Assembly: GCA_016928715.1 (NCBI GenBank)
Contig: JAFGKG010000003.1
Span: 1 to 43,672, forward strand
DNA length: 43,672 bases
From: Chloroflexia bacterium
Lineage (GTDB): Bacteria > Chloroflexota > Chloroflexia > DTKN01
Reading direction: 5' to 3'
Both the position numbers and the translations under genes were made by a program. The notes under the pieces were generated by a model that searched no databases, had not been told where the DNA came from, and saw nothing but the letters and a program-made list of their open reading frames with translations. This document shows, one piece after another, positions 8,145 through 16,411 of this stretch; positions within the stretch are counted from its first letter, which is position 1; each line of letters opens with the position of its first letter.

Positions 8145-9137
8145 ATGAAGGTAATTGTACAGATTCCGGTCTATAACGAAGAGGAAACGCTGGGAGCGGT
8201 GCTCGACAGCATCCCGCGCCAGATTTCCGGGGTAGACGTGATCGAGACCCTGGTCATCGACGATGGCTCCCGGGACCGCAGCATCCAGGTCGCTCGCGAA
8301 CACGGTGCCGACCACATTATCCGCCACGTGAGCAACAAGGGTCTGGCCACCGTTTTTCAGACCGGGCTCGACGCCTGTCTGCGCCGGGGCGCGGACATTA
8401 TCGTCAATACCGACGGCGACAACCAGTACCCCAACGAGGCCATCCCCGAGCTGATCCGGCCCATCCTGGAGCAGCGGGCCGACATGGTCATTGGGGACCG
8501 CCGGCCGCAGCACGTCGCCCACTTTTCCCGCCCCAAGCGCCTGCTGCAGGGACTGGGCACCTGGATTGTACGCCTGACCTCCGGCACCCAGGTGCGCGAT
8601 GCCGCCAGCGGCTTCCGCGCCCTTTCCAAGGAAGCGGCCCTGCGGCTCAACGTCATCAGCCCCTATTCCTACACCCTGGAAACGGTCATCCAGGCCGGGA
8701 AAAAGGGCCTGCTCATCACCCACGTGCCGGTTGAAATCCACCAGGTCACCCGTCCCTCCCGCCTGATGCGCAGCATGGGCCAGTTCATCAAGCTGCAGGG
8801 CGCTACCATTCTGCGTACCTATGCCATGTACGAACCGCTCAAGACGTTCTTTTATCTGGCCGCGCCTTTTGGCTTGATCGGCCTAATCCTGCTGGGACGT
8901 TTTCTCGCATTTTACCTGCAAAATCCCGGCGCTACGCAGGGCCGCTACCTCCAGTCGGTCATCCTGGGCGGCTCATTCCTGCTGTTGGGCTTTTTGATTT
9001 TTCTCTTTGGTCTGCTGGCCGACCTGGTCGCCAGCAACCGCCGCCTGACCGAGGAATCGCTCTACCGCATCCGCAAACTCGAGTTGGAACGGGCTCAAAA
9101 CGATGCTCCCGATCCGAGTTCCGCCAGTGATGCCTGA
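8145..9137 (+). CDS. Family 2 glycosyltransferase (dolichol-phosphate-mannose-synthase-like) with C-terminal membrane helices
   Basis: This 330-aa protein probably transfers a sugar from a nucleotide donor to a lipid carrier at the inner face of the membrane. The GT-A fold begins VIVQIPVYNEEETLGAV, followed by LVIDDGSRDRS and the metal-binding region VNTDGDNQYP. Two hydrophobic helices follow the catalytic domain (FFYLAAPFGLIGLILLGRFL, and SVILGGSFLLLGFLIFLFGL). An in-frame GTG at 8136 is an alternative start, but the sequence aligns best from ATG 8145. It follows rnc by 33 nt and probably shares its transcript. The acceptor is unknown. Confidence 0.85.
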   Translation: MKVIVQIPVYNEEETLGAVLDSIPRQISGVDVIETLVIDDGSRDRSIQVAREHGADHIIRHVSNKGLATVFQTGLDACLRRGADIIVNTDGDNQYPNEAIPELIRPILEQRADMVIGDRRPQHVAHFSRPKRLLQGLGTWIVRLTSGTQVRDAASGFRALSKEAALRLNVISPYSYTLETVIQAGKKGLLITHVPVEIHQVTRPSRLMRSMGQFIKLQGATILRTYAMYEPLKTFFYLAAPFGLIGLILLGRFLAFYLQNPGATQGRYLQSVILGGSFLLLGFLIFLFGLLADLVASNRRLTEESLYRIRKLELERAQNDAPDPSSASDA

Positions 9138-9210
9138 GACCCCCTACAGAAAGCGAAAAGTCCACCATGGCCCGCTGGGCCACCACAAGGAATGTACAGA
9201 GGAGGTTTCG

Positions 9211-9879
9211 ATGCGCAAACGAATTCGTTTTTTTCTAGCCCTGGTATTGTTCAGCCTGCCCCTGCTGGCCGGCTGCGAGATCGACATCCGCGAACTGGAA
9301 CCGACCCTGGCTCCCCCGCCGCCGCCCGGTTCGGCCTGTGCGGCCACCTCGATCGAGTCACTGCAAGTCTGGGCGGACAGCAAGATCGAGCGTATGGAGG
9401 AGGATCTAGCCGGGGGCGTGCTCTACCTGAACACACCCCAGGTCAGCAACTGCATCGAGGACAGCGCCTACTTTCAGCTGCGCGTGGGCTACAAACGGGA
9501 CGGCTTTCGGGCCGAAGTAGCCCTGCTGGAGGGCAGCTTTGACCTGAGCTACGACGCCGAGGGCGATCTAGTTTGCCTGGACCTGCACGCCCTGCTCCAA
9601 GCAGAGGAGCTGGACGCACAGGGCGTCGAGCAGGTAGGGCAGGAAATCAAGGTCGTCGAGGCCCAGGCCGAGCTGTCCAGCGCCCGCCAGATACCGGCCG
9701 AGGAGCGCCAGCAGTTAGAGCAGGCCCTGGATCAAGCCAGCATCCAGGGAGATCCCCAGACCCAAGGGGTGGGGCCAGAGGGCGCCGGCATCCTGCTGGA
9801 CTGGTCGCTGGACGACCTGCTGGAGCGCTTTAACACCCGCCTGGCCGAGTTGGCCGGAGCCTGCATTCCGGCCGATTAG
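9211..9879 (+). CDS. Predicted lipoprotein of unknown function
   Basis: The 222-aa product has a lipoprotein signal: MRKR, a hydrophobic run, then the lipobox LLAGC with Cys22 as the predicted lipidated residue. A proline-rich linker (PTLAPPPPPG) follows. The rest is acidic and partly helical, with Glu/Gln-rich stretches around residues 130-180 and a few cysteines. AGAGGAGG at 9198-9205 supports ATG 9211. No domain was recognised. It is probably anchored to the outer face of the membrane and is the last gene before the rtcB promoter. Confidence 0.75.
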   Translation: MRKRIRFFLALVLFSLPLLAGCEIDIRELEPTLAPPPPPGSACAATSIESLQVWADSKIERMEEDLAGGVLYLNTPQVSNCIEDSAYFQLRVGYKRDGFRAEVALLEGSFDLSYDAEGDLVCLDLHALLQAEELDAQGVEQVGQEIKVVEAQAELSSARQIPAEERQQLEQALDQASIQGDPQTQGVGPEGAGILLDWSLDDLLERFNTRLAELAGACIPAD

Positions 9880-9881
9880 GC

Positions 9882-9911
9882 TTGAAAACAAGCCTCCCTC
9901 TGTGGTACAAT
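9882..9911 (+). promoter_or_regulatory. Promoter for rtcB-hflX
   Basis: TTGAAA (9882-9887), an 18-nt spacer and TACAAT (9906-9911) precede rtcB. The leader is about 130 nt and ends in a small GC hairpin (about 10023-10039, arms ACCCGG and CCGGGT) directly in front of the ribosome-binding site. Confidence 0.7.
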
Positions 9912-10050
9912 AGAGATCCAGGGGTCCCCCAGCGGACTGGAGCATTTCGCCTGCTCCCACATTGCCGCCGTGGAGGACGGCCCAGGGTTCCGCACGCAGA
10001 CGTTTTGTGCACGATCGCGCAACCCGGTCCGGCCGGGTAGGAGGATAGAC

Positions 10051-11511
10051 ATGGGTATCGAGGAATACGGACTGGTCCAGGTAGACGATTACCGTTGGGA
10101 GATCCCCAAAAGTGAGGGCATGCGGGTACCGGCCCGCATCTATGCGGACCGCAAAATGATGACCAAGATCGCCGACGACCGCAGCCCACAGCAGGTCCGC
10201 AACGTAGCACACCTGCCGGGCATCGTGGGCTATTCTATGGCCATGCCCGACATCCACTGGGGCTATGGCTTTCCCATCGGCGGCGTAGCCGCCACCGATC
10301 CCGAAAAAGGCGGGGTCGTCTCGCCCGGCGGGGTAGGCTATGACATCAACTGCGGCGTCCGCCTGGTCCGCAGCGATCTGACCCAAAAAGACGTGGAGGA
10401 CAAGATCCACGACCTGGTGGCGCAACTGCACCGCGACGTGCCGGCCGGGGTGGGTTCCCGTGGCGACATCACGGCCGACCTCAGCCGGGCCAAGGGCGCC
10501 CTGGTCAAGGGCGTGCGCTGGGCGGTAGAGCAGGGCTATGGTTGGACTGAGGACGTCGAATACTGCGAGGATGGCGGGGCCATGGAGGGGGCCGATCCCG
10601 ACATTGTCCAACAGTACAGCCCGCGCGCGCTGGAACGCGGCCGGCGCCAACTGGGCACCTTGGGATCGGGCAACCACTTTGTCGAAATCAGCGTGGTCGA
10701 GACCGTCTTTAACCCCAGTGTCGCCGCGACCTTTGGCCTCTTTGAGGGACAGATCGTGCTGCAGATTCACTCCGGATCGCGCGGCTTTGGCCACCAGATC
10801 TGCGACGATTTTTTAAAGGTCATGGGCGAGGCCGCCCGCAAGTACAATATCTCTTTGCCCGACCGCCAGTTGGCCTGTGCCCCAGCCAAATCCAAAGAGG
10901 GCCAGCACTATATGCGGGCGATGGCCTGCGCGGCCAATTATGCCTGGGTCAACCGCCAGTGCCTGATGCACCTGGCCCGAGAGGCGCTGGCCCAGGCCCT
11001 GCACAGCAGCGCCCGGTCCCTGGGGCTGCGCCTGGTTTACGACGTCGCCCACAACATCGCCAAGGTGGAAAAGCACCTAGTGGACGGCGAGGAGCGCATC
11101 CTGGTCGTACACCGCAAAGGGGCCACCCGGGCCTTTCCGGCCGGCCGGTCGGAGCTGCCCCAGGCCTACCGCGACACGGGGCACCCCGTGTTAGTGCCGG
11201 GGGACATGGGCCGGGCCTCCTACGTGTTGGTGGGCCAGCCTCTGGCCCTGGAGGAAACCTGGGGCAGCAGTTGTCACGGCGCCGGCCGCCTGCTCAGCCG
11301 AAAAGGGGCTATCCGCCGCAGCCGGGACCGCAACATCCGCCGCGAATTGGCCGAAAAAGGCATCGTCGTCATGGCCACCCAGCGCAACATCTTGGGCGAA
11401 GAGATGCCCGAGGCCTACAAGGACGTCAGCGACGTGGTCAATGTCATGCATGGCGCTGGGCTGGCCAACAAAGTAGTCCGGCTGCGCCCCCTGGGCGTGG
11501 TCAAGGGCTAA
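10051..11511 (+). CDS. rtcB: RNA-splicing ligase RtcB
   Basis: This 486-aa GTP- and Mn2+-dependent ligase joins 2',3'-cyclic-phosphate or 3'-phosphate RNA ends to 5'-hydroxyl ends in RNA repair. Conserved blocks occur in order: MPDIHWGYGFPIGGVAA (65-81), GGVGYDINCGVRL with the metal-binding Cys101, LGSGNHFVEI near 204-213, DVAHNIAK, HRKGATRAFP, VPGDMGRASYVLVG and SCHGAGRLLSRKGA. The CHGAGR histidine is probably the guanylylated residue. ATG 10051 follows GGAGGA, and no intein interrupts it. No archease or RtcA partner lies nearby; hflX follows 23 nt later. Confidence 0.95.
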   Translation: MGIEEYGLVQVDDYRWEIPKSEGMRVPARIYADRKMMTKIADDRSPQQVRNVAHLPGIVGYSMAMPDIHWGYGFPIGGVAATDPEKGGVVSPGGVGYDINCGVRLVRSDLTQKDVEDKIHDLVAQLHRDVPAGVGSRGDITADLSRAKGALVKGVRWAVEQGYGWTEDVEYCEDGGAMEGADPDIVQQYSPRALERGRRQLGTLGSGNHFVEISVVETVFNPSVAATFGLFEGQIVLQIHSGSRGFGHQICDDFLKVMGEAARKYNISLPDRQLACAPAKSKEGQHYMRAMACAANYAWVNRQCLMHLAREALAQALHSSARSLGLRLVYDVAHNIAKVEKHLVDGEERILVVHRKGATRAFPAGRSELPQAYRDTGHPVLVPGDMGRASYVLVGQPLALEETWGSSCHGAGRLLSRKGAIRRSRDRNIRRELAEKGIVVMATQRNILGEEMPEAYKDVSDVVNVMHGAGLANKVVRLRPLGVVKG

Positions 11512-11534
11512 ATAAACTTTTTTATGGAGACCTC

Positions 11535-12860
11535 ATGGAAGAACAAACTTCCTTACCCGAACTGGAACACCGTCCCCTCAGCAGCCCGCTGAAGGAACGG
11601 GCCTTACTGGTGGGCATCGAACTGCCCGATGGGGCCGGCCCGCTTTGGAAAGCCGAGGACTCGCTGGAGGAATTGACCCAACTGGCCTATACGGCGGAGG
11701 TAGAGGTTGTCGGCCGGACCTTCCAGCGGCTTAAACGCCCCCACCCAGGAACCCTTCTGGGCAAGGGCAAGGTGGAGGAAATCGGCCGACAGAAAGAGGA
11801 ACTGGACTACGAGGTCGTCATCGTGGACTATGAACTCAGCGCCCGCCAGGCCAGCAACCTGGAAGAACAATGGGATGCGCGCGTACTGGACCGGCCCGGT
11901 TTGATTTTGGACATCTTTGCCCAGCACGCCCACACCGCCGAGGGGCGGCTGCAGGTTGAGCTGGCCCAGTATGAATACCTGCTGCCCCGCCTGCGGGGAC
12001 GATGGACGCACCTCTCCCGCCAGGGCGTCGGCGGGGTGGGCCTACGCGGCCCCGGTGAAACCCAGCTCGAGACCGACCGACGCATCATCAGCAACCGCAT
12101 TACCACCCTCAAACGCAAACTGGAGGACGTGCATCGCCACCGCGAACTGTACCGCAGCCAGCGCCGGCGCACCGGCATTCCCGTCATCTCCCTGGTTGGC
12201 TATACCAACGCCGGCAAATCGACCCTGCTCAACGCCCTATCCGACGCGGACGTCCTGACCGCGGACCAACTCTTTGCCACCCTCGACCCCACCACCCGCC
12301 GGGTCATCCTGCCCAACGGCCGCGAGGTCCTCTTTACGGACACCGTCGGTTTCATCCAGCGACTGCCCACCACCCTGGTGGAGGCCTTTAAGGCCACCCT
12401 GGAGGAAATCCAGGAGGCCGACCTGCTGATCCATGTTCTGGACATCAGCCATCCCAACGCCCCCGAACATACCGAGACGGTGCAACAAGTGCTCCAGGAA
12501 TTGGAGGTTCAAGACATCCCCCTGCTCACAGCGTTGAACAAAGTGGACCGACTGGGCTCGGCGGTGGACGAAGCCGAGGTCCGGGGGATGGCCCAAGAAT
12601 TGAACCTGCGCCCGGAATACATCGCTATCTCGGCCCTGCAAGGATGGGGCCTGGATCTGCTCTGCCAACGCGTCGAACAAATCCTGGACCGCCAAAACGC
12701 CCCCCTGGAAATCGTCATTCCCTACGACCGGCCCGAACTGCTCAGTCTCTTTCACGAGCGGGGGCACATTGAGGAGCAGGAGTATCGCAACGAGGGGGTC
12801 TATATCCGGGGCCGGCTGCCCCGCCGCTATCTCTATGCCTTTGAGGGGATAAAACTCTAA
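11535..12860 (+). CDS. hflX: Ribosome-associated GTPase HflX
   Basis: The 441-aa GTPase binds 50S or 70S ribosomes and can rescue or recycle stalled ribosomes under stress. The N-terminal HflX domain contains FQRLKRPHPGTLLGKGKVEE and the glycine-rich GVGGVGLRGPGETQLETDRR. The G domain has G1 GYTNAGKST near residue 221, G3 DTVGF near 269 and G4 NKVD near 335. The frame is open far upstream inside rtcB, but that part is an out-of-frame reading of rtcB; ATG 11535 behind GGAGA (11526-11530) is the start. It shares the rtcB promoter, so two RNA or ribosome repair functions are co-expressed. Confidence 0.94.
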   Translation: MEEQTSLPELEHRPLSSPLKERALLVGIELPDGAGPLWKAEDSLEELTQLAYTAEVEVVGRTFQRLKRPHPGTLLGKGKVEEIGRQKEELDYEVVIVDYELSARQASNLEEQWDARVLDRPGLILDIFAQHAHTAEGRLQVELAQYEYLLPRLRGRWTHLSRQGVGGVGLRGPGETQLETDRRIISNRITTLKRKLEDVHRHRELYRSQRRRTGIPVISLVGYTNAGKSTLLNALSDADVLTADQLFATLDPTTRRVILPNGREVLFTDTVGFIQRLPTTLVEAFKATLEEIQEADLLIHVLDISHPNAPEHTETVQQVLQELEVQDIPLLTALNKVDRLGSAVDEAEVRGMAQELNLRPEYIAISALQGWGLDLLCQRVEQILDRQNAPLEIVIPYDRPELLSLFHERGHIEEQEYRNEGVYIRGRLPRRYLYAFEGIKL

Positions 12861-12942
12861 TACATTTCTAACGCTTTGTTAACGCTGTCCACAAGCTTGT
12901 CGGGCTATTATAGCAGGGTGGGTGGAAAGGTACCCGGGCGCC

Positions 12943-12971
12943 TTGACGCTCACCTTGGACTTTTGTATAAT
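12943..12971 (+). promoter_or_regulatory. Strong promoter for clpC
   Basis: TTGACG at 12943-12948 and a perfect TATAAT at 12966-12971 are 17 nt apart. The implied transcript has a leader of about 235 nt. No CIRCE element or CtsR-like heptad repeat was recognised in the region. Confidence 0.8.
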
Positions 12972-12977
12972 GGTGCA

Positions 12978-13212
12978 TGCATCAATCTCATAAGAGCATC
13001 CTGACCTGGCCTAGCCAGAAGCAAACAGGACTGTTCCATAGCCCAAATCCTGGCACAGTGTACAAGAATTTCAGCGGTTAGTCCCTAATACTGGGAACCC
13101 CAGCAAGTTCTGCACACCGTAATGTGGGGCGCATTACGGTCCCAGAGCCGCGCTGGATCTATGCTACGGTAAGAGGTGTTTGCGGCCTATTCCCAAACAC
13201 CAGGAGTGGACA
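12978..13212 (+). promoter_or_regulatory. Long structured 5' leader of clpC
   Basis: This gene-free stretch after hflX holds the clpC promoter and a leader rich in hairpins. They are CTGGC/GCCAG (13006-13018), CTGGG/CCCAG (13091-13103), a perfect 9-bp stem ACCGTAATG/CATTACGGT (13116-13140) and a perfect 8-bp stem GGTGTTTG/CAAACACC ending at 13201, just before AGGAG. TACGGT occurs twice (13135-13140 and 13165-13170), so the left arm at 13116 has two possible partners. That is compatible with switching, but no known riboswitch class was recognised. Confidence 0.5.
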
Positions 13213-15711
13213 ATGATACGTTTTGATCGTTTGACCGAACAAGCCCAACAAGCCCTGCAGATGGCGCAGGAGATTATGCAGCAATTCGAACACAACCAAC
13301 TCGACGTGGAACACGTCTTTTTATCGCTCCTGCGCCAGGAGGACGGCGCCGTATACAACATGCTGGAAGATCTGAGTGTGGACGTCAGCGAACTGGAGGA
13401 CCGCCTAGAGATCGAGTTGACGCGGACCCCACGGAGCCTGCGCTCGCAGATCTATGGCCCGCCCACGCAAGTCTATTTGACACCGCGGGCGAAATGGATA
13501 TTTGATCAGGCCCAGCGGGAGGCTCGCCTGCTCAAGGACGAATACGTCGGCACGGAGCACCTGATCCTGGCCATTGCCTCGGAACGTGGTTCGAACACGG
13601 CCCGGCTGCTGGGCGAACAGGGCCTCAACCGCGACCTAATTTTCAACAAACTGAGCGAGCTGCGCAAGGGGCAGCGCATCACAGACCCGCGCGCCGAGAG
13701 CAAGTACCGCATTCTAGAGCGCTACAGCCACGACCTGACTGAAATGGCCGCCGCGGGCCACCTGGACCCGGTCATTGGACGGAACCAAGAGATCCGCCGG
13801 GTCATCCAGATCCTCTCCCGGCGCACCAAGAACAACCCGGTCATCATCGGTGAGACCGGTGTAGGCAAGACGGCCATTGTGGAGGGCCTGGCCCAAAAGA
13901 TCGCCGACGGCTATGTGCCCGAGCCCCTGCGGGACAAACGGGTCGTAGCGCTGGATCTAGCCTCCATGGTAGCCGGCTCCAAGTTCCGGGGAGAGTTTGA
14001 GGAGCGCCTCAAGGCCGTCCTGGACGAGGTCCGCCGTGCTCAGGGAGAGATCATTCTCTTTATCGACGAGTTACACACCGTCGCCGGCGCCGGAGCAGCC
14101 TCCGGTGCAATCGACGCCTCCAACATGCTCAAGCCCGCCCTCTCCAGAGGGGAACTGCAGTGCATCGGCGCCACCACGACCGACGACTATCGCCGCTATA
14201 TCGAGAAGGATGGCGCCCTGGAGCGACGCTTCTCCCCCGTCTTTGTCGAAGAACCCTCCGTGGACCTAACGGTCGACATGCTCAGAGGACTGCGCGGCCG
14301 CTACGAGCAACATCACCGTCTCAGCATCACCGACGAAGCCCTGGGCACGGCGGCCAGTCTTTCGGCCCGCTATATCAGCGAGCGGCACCTGCCGGACAAG
14401 GCCATCGACCTGATGGACGAGGCTGCGGCCAAACTGCGCATGGACATCTTTAGCTTGCCCCAGGATCTGCGCGAAATGGAGGAGCAGCTACGCCAACTGG
14501 CCCAAGAAGAAGAGGAGGCAGGGCAATCCCGCGACTATGAGGCGGCGGCTTATGCCCGTTCCCGCTACATGGCCCACGAAAGCGAGTTCAAGGAAAAACG
14601 AGAGCGCTGGCTGCAAGAGGCCGGCCTCGACGAAGTTGTCAGCGCCGAAGACGTAGCCGAAGTGGTCGCATCCTGGACGGGCATCCCCGTCAGCAGGATG
14701 TTGGAGAAGGAAAAGGAAAAGCTTCTCTACATGGAGGATCGCCTGCACCAGCGGGTCGTAGGGCAGAACGAGGCCATCCAGGCCCTCTCCGATGCCGTCC
14801 GTCGGGCCCGTTCCGGCCTCAAAGACCCCCGCCGGCCGGTAGGCTCCTTCATCTTCTTGGGGCCCACCGGCGTGGGCAAGACCGAACTGGCCAAGGCTCT
14901 GGCCGAGTTTCTCTTTGACGATGAATCGGCCATGACGCGCATCGATATGAGCGAGTACCAGGAAAAACACACCGTCTCCCGCATGATCGGCGCCCCACCT
15001 GGTTACGTCGGCTACGAGGAGGGCGGACAACTGACCGAAGCGGTGCGCCGTCGACCCTACCAGGTCATCCTCTTTGACGAGGTGGAAAAGGCCCACCCAG
15101 AGGTGTTCAACTCACTGCTGCAGGTGTTGGACGACGGCCGCCTGACCGACGGGCAGGGCCACACCGTGGATTTCAAAAACACGGTCATTATCATGACCTC
15201 CAACGTAGGCACCGAGTTCATCCGCGCCGGCGCGGGCATGGGCTTTACCGCCTCGCGGGCAGAAAGTGAGGGCATTAACGATACTGAGATGCGCCAACAC
15301 ATCGAGGATGCCCTCAAGCGTACCTTTCGCCCCGAGTTCCTCAACCGCATCGACGAAATCATCATCTTCCACTCACTGACCTTGGAAGAGCTGTTGCAGA
15401 TCGTCGAGTTGCAGATGCAAGAAGTTGCCACACGCCTGGTCGAACAGGGCATCAGCATCGAGCTTTCACCCAGCGCCCGAGAGCTACTGGTCCAGGAGGG
15501 CTACAACCCTATCTATGGGGCCCGGCCCCTGCGGCGTACTATCCAAAGACTGGTGGAAACCCCCCTCTCCCGCAGCTTGCTCAAGGGGGAATTCAAGGAG
15601 GGCGATAGCATCCTGGTAGACGTACAGGACAACCGGCTTGTTTTCACCAACCAAGGGCCCTCCGTGGTGACCGAGGCGGTTCCGATCGCCGAGACTGTGA
15701 ACATCGAATAG
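13213..15711 (+). CDS. clpC: ATP-dependent Clp protease ATP-binding subunit, ClpC type
   Basis: This 832-aa double-AAA+ unfoldase delivers substrates to ClpP and acts in protein quality control. Domains in order: the Clp N repeats (residues 1-145), AAA-1 with GETGVGKT near 213 and Walker B FIDELHT near 285, a short coiled middle domain with UVR-like sequence (about 410-470), AAA-2 with GPTGVGKT near 550, and a ClpB D2-small C-terminal domain. MGF in the AAA-2 loop resembles the ClpP-docking tripeptide, favouring ClpC over ClpB. ATG 13213 with AGGAG 6 nt upstream was chosen over ATG 13180, which lies in the leader hairpin. No clpP is in the window. Confidence 0.93.
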   Translation: MIRFDRLTEQAQQALQMAQEIMQQFEHNQLDVEHVFLSLLRQEDGAVYNMLEDLSVDVSELEDRLEIELTRTPRSLRSQIYGPPTQVYLTPRAKWIFDQAQREARLLKDEYVGTEHLILAIASERGSNTARLLGEQGLNRDLIFNKLSELRKGQRITDPRAESKYRILERYSHDLTEMAAAGHLDPVIGRNQEIRRVIQILSRRTKNNPVIIGETGVGKTAIVEGLAQKIADGYVPEPLRDKRVVALDLASMVAGSKFRGEFEERLKAVLDEVRRAQGEIILFIDELHTVAGAGAASGAIDASNMLKPALSRGELQCIGATTTDDYRRYIEKDGALERRFSPVFVEEPSVDLTVDMLRGLRGRYEQHHRLSITDEALGTAASLSARYISERHLPDKAIDLMDEAAAKLRMDIFSLPQDLREMEEQLRQLAQEEEEAGQSRDYEAAAYARSRYMAHESEFKEKRERWLQEAGLDEVVSAEDVAEVVASWTGIPVSRMLEKEKEKLLYMEDRLHQRVVGQNEAIQALSDAVRRARSGLKDPRRPVGSFIFLGPTGVGKTELAKALAEFLFDDESAMTRIDMSEYQEKHTVSRMIGAPPGYVGYEEGGQLTEAVRRRPYQVILFDEVEKAHPEVFNSLLQVLDDGRLTDGQGHTVDFKNTVIIMTSNVGTEFIRAGAGMGFTASRAESEGINDTEMRQHIEDALKRTFRPEFLNRIDEIIIFHSLTLEELLQIVELQMQEVATRLVEQGISIELSPSARELLVQEGYNPIYGARPLRRTIQRLVETPLSRSLLKGEFKEGDSILVDVQDNRLVFTNQGPSVVTEAVPIAETVNIE

Positions 15712-15747
15712 GACACGGCGCCTTTTTGACAAATTCGAGCGACAACA

Positions 15748-15776
15748 ACGTCCGAGGAGCGGCCCTCCTCGGACGT
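15748..15776. terminator. Perfect 12-bp hairpin after clpC, unit 1 of a repeated element
   Basis: Arms ACGTCCGAGGAG (15748-15759) and CTCCTCGGACGT (15765-15776) enclose a 5-nt loop. There is no T tract, so simple rho-independent termination is uncertain. It is followed by GCTGATTTGTAAATAGG, which recurs 100 bp downstream after a second hairpin. Confidence 0.6.
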
Positions 15777-15783
15777 GCTGCTA

Positions 15784-15900
15784 GCTGATTTGTAAATAGG
15801 CCCTGCTTGCGGTTGGGCGGAGTAGTTACGCATTTTCGTTCTTTACGATGCCCGCCTCGGCGGAGCCGAGGGCGGGCATGTTGGCTGCTTTGCAAATAGG
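15784..15900. repeat. Two-copy repeat: hairpin followed by GCTGNTTTGNAAATAGG
   Basis: GCTGATTTGTAAATAGG (15784-15800) and GCTGCTTTGCAAATAGG (15884-15900) lie exactly 100 bp apart. Each follows a strong hairpin; the second (15848-15879) pairs ATGCCCGC+CTCGGC with GCCGAG+GCGGGCAT and has one bulged G. The stem sequences differ while the tail is kept. Together with the palindrome at 15938 these fill the 253-bp gap between convergent clpC and the receiver gene. No gene was seen there. Confidence 0.6.
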
Positions 15901-15937
15901 TCGTCAGGGGTTTCTACACAAAGGTGATTCCGCTTCA

Positions 15938-15968
15938 AAGCCCCGCCGCAAGCGGCGGGGAGATTCAC
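15938..15968. repeat. Palindrome with GATTCAC flank, IS200/IS605-end-like, copy 1
   Basis: CCCCGCCGC (15941-15949), AA, GCGGCGGGG (15952-15960) form a perfect stem, with AAG before it and AGATTCAC after it. The same core, CCGCCGCAAGCGGCGG then GATTCAC, occurs at 40663-40687. On the minus strand it provides the TGA stop of the receiver gene and could act as its terminator. Confidence 0.6.
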
Positions 15969-16411
15969 TCGCGCCGTTCACGCAGGCTGCGCAAAAGCTG
16001 TGCGCGGACAATCTCCCGTTGCCGACGGGCACGCCGCTCCCCGGGGCTGCGCTTCAGGACCATTTGAACCGTCTTGACCAGCGCCACCGGACTGAAAGGC
16101 TTGGTAATATATTCATCGGCCCCCAACTGCCAGCCCTGGATAATATCGGCATCATTGGTGCGTGCCGTCAGGACGACTACCGGGATGTCCGTCAAGGATT
16201 CATTCTCCCGCACCTGCCGCAACACTTCCCAACCATCCATGCGCGGCATCATAATGTCCAGGATGATCAGGTCGGGTCGATCCTCTTGGAGCCGGTCCAA
16301 CGCCTCAAAACCGTCGTAGGCCGTCCGCACCTCAAAATTCTCCAGCTCTAGATTTACGGCGATCAGCTTGACGATACTCCGCTCATCATCAACGACCAGC
16401 ACCTTGCTCAT
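15965..16411 (-). CDS. Stand-alone response regulator receiver protein
   Basis: A 148-aa receiver (CheY-like) domain with no output domain. Acidic pocket residues are in VLVVDDE (Asp8, Asp9), the predicted phospho-aspartate is in LIILDIMMPRMDGWE (near 53), and Thr and Lys are in VVLTART and ITKPF. The last ~30 residues are basic (RSPGERRARRQREIVRAQ). ATG 16411 has GGAG upstream and lies 23 nt inside the preceding gene, so translation is likely coupled to the REC-GGDEF-REC protein. A TTG 21 nt upstream is an alternative. Its stop codon lies within a repeated palindrome, so the C-terminus may be secondarily altered. Confidence 0.85.
   Translation of the reverse strand: MSKVLVVDDERSIVKLIAVNLELENFEVRTAYDGFEALDRLQEDRPDLIILDIMMPRMDGWEVLRQVRENESLTDIPVVVLTARTNDADIIQGWQLGADEYITKPFSPVALVKTVQMVLKRSPGERRARRQREIVRAQLLRSLRERRE

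Noticed and set aside
12978..13212. clpC leader as 6S RNA or T-box riboswitch
   Set aside because: No single long rod-shaped fold with a central bubble could be drawn, and the T-box core sequence is absent.
15748..15960. The hairpin cluster as a CRISPR array
   Set aside because: There are only two tail copies, stem sequences differ, spacing is 100 bp, and no cas genes are present.
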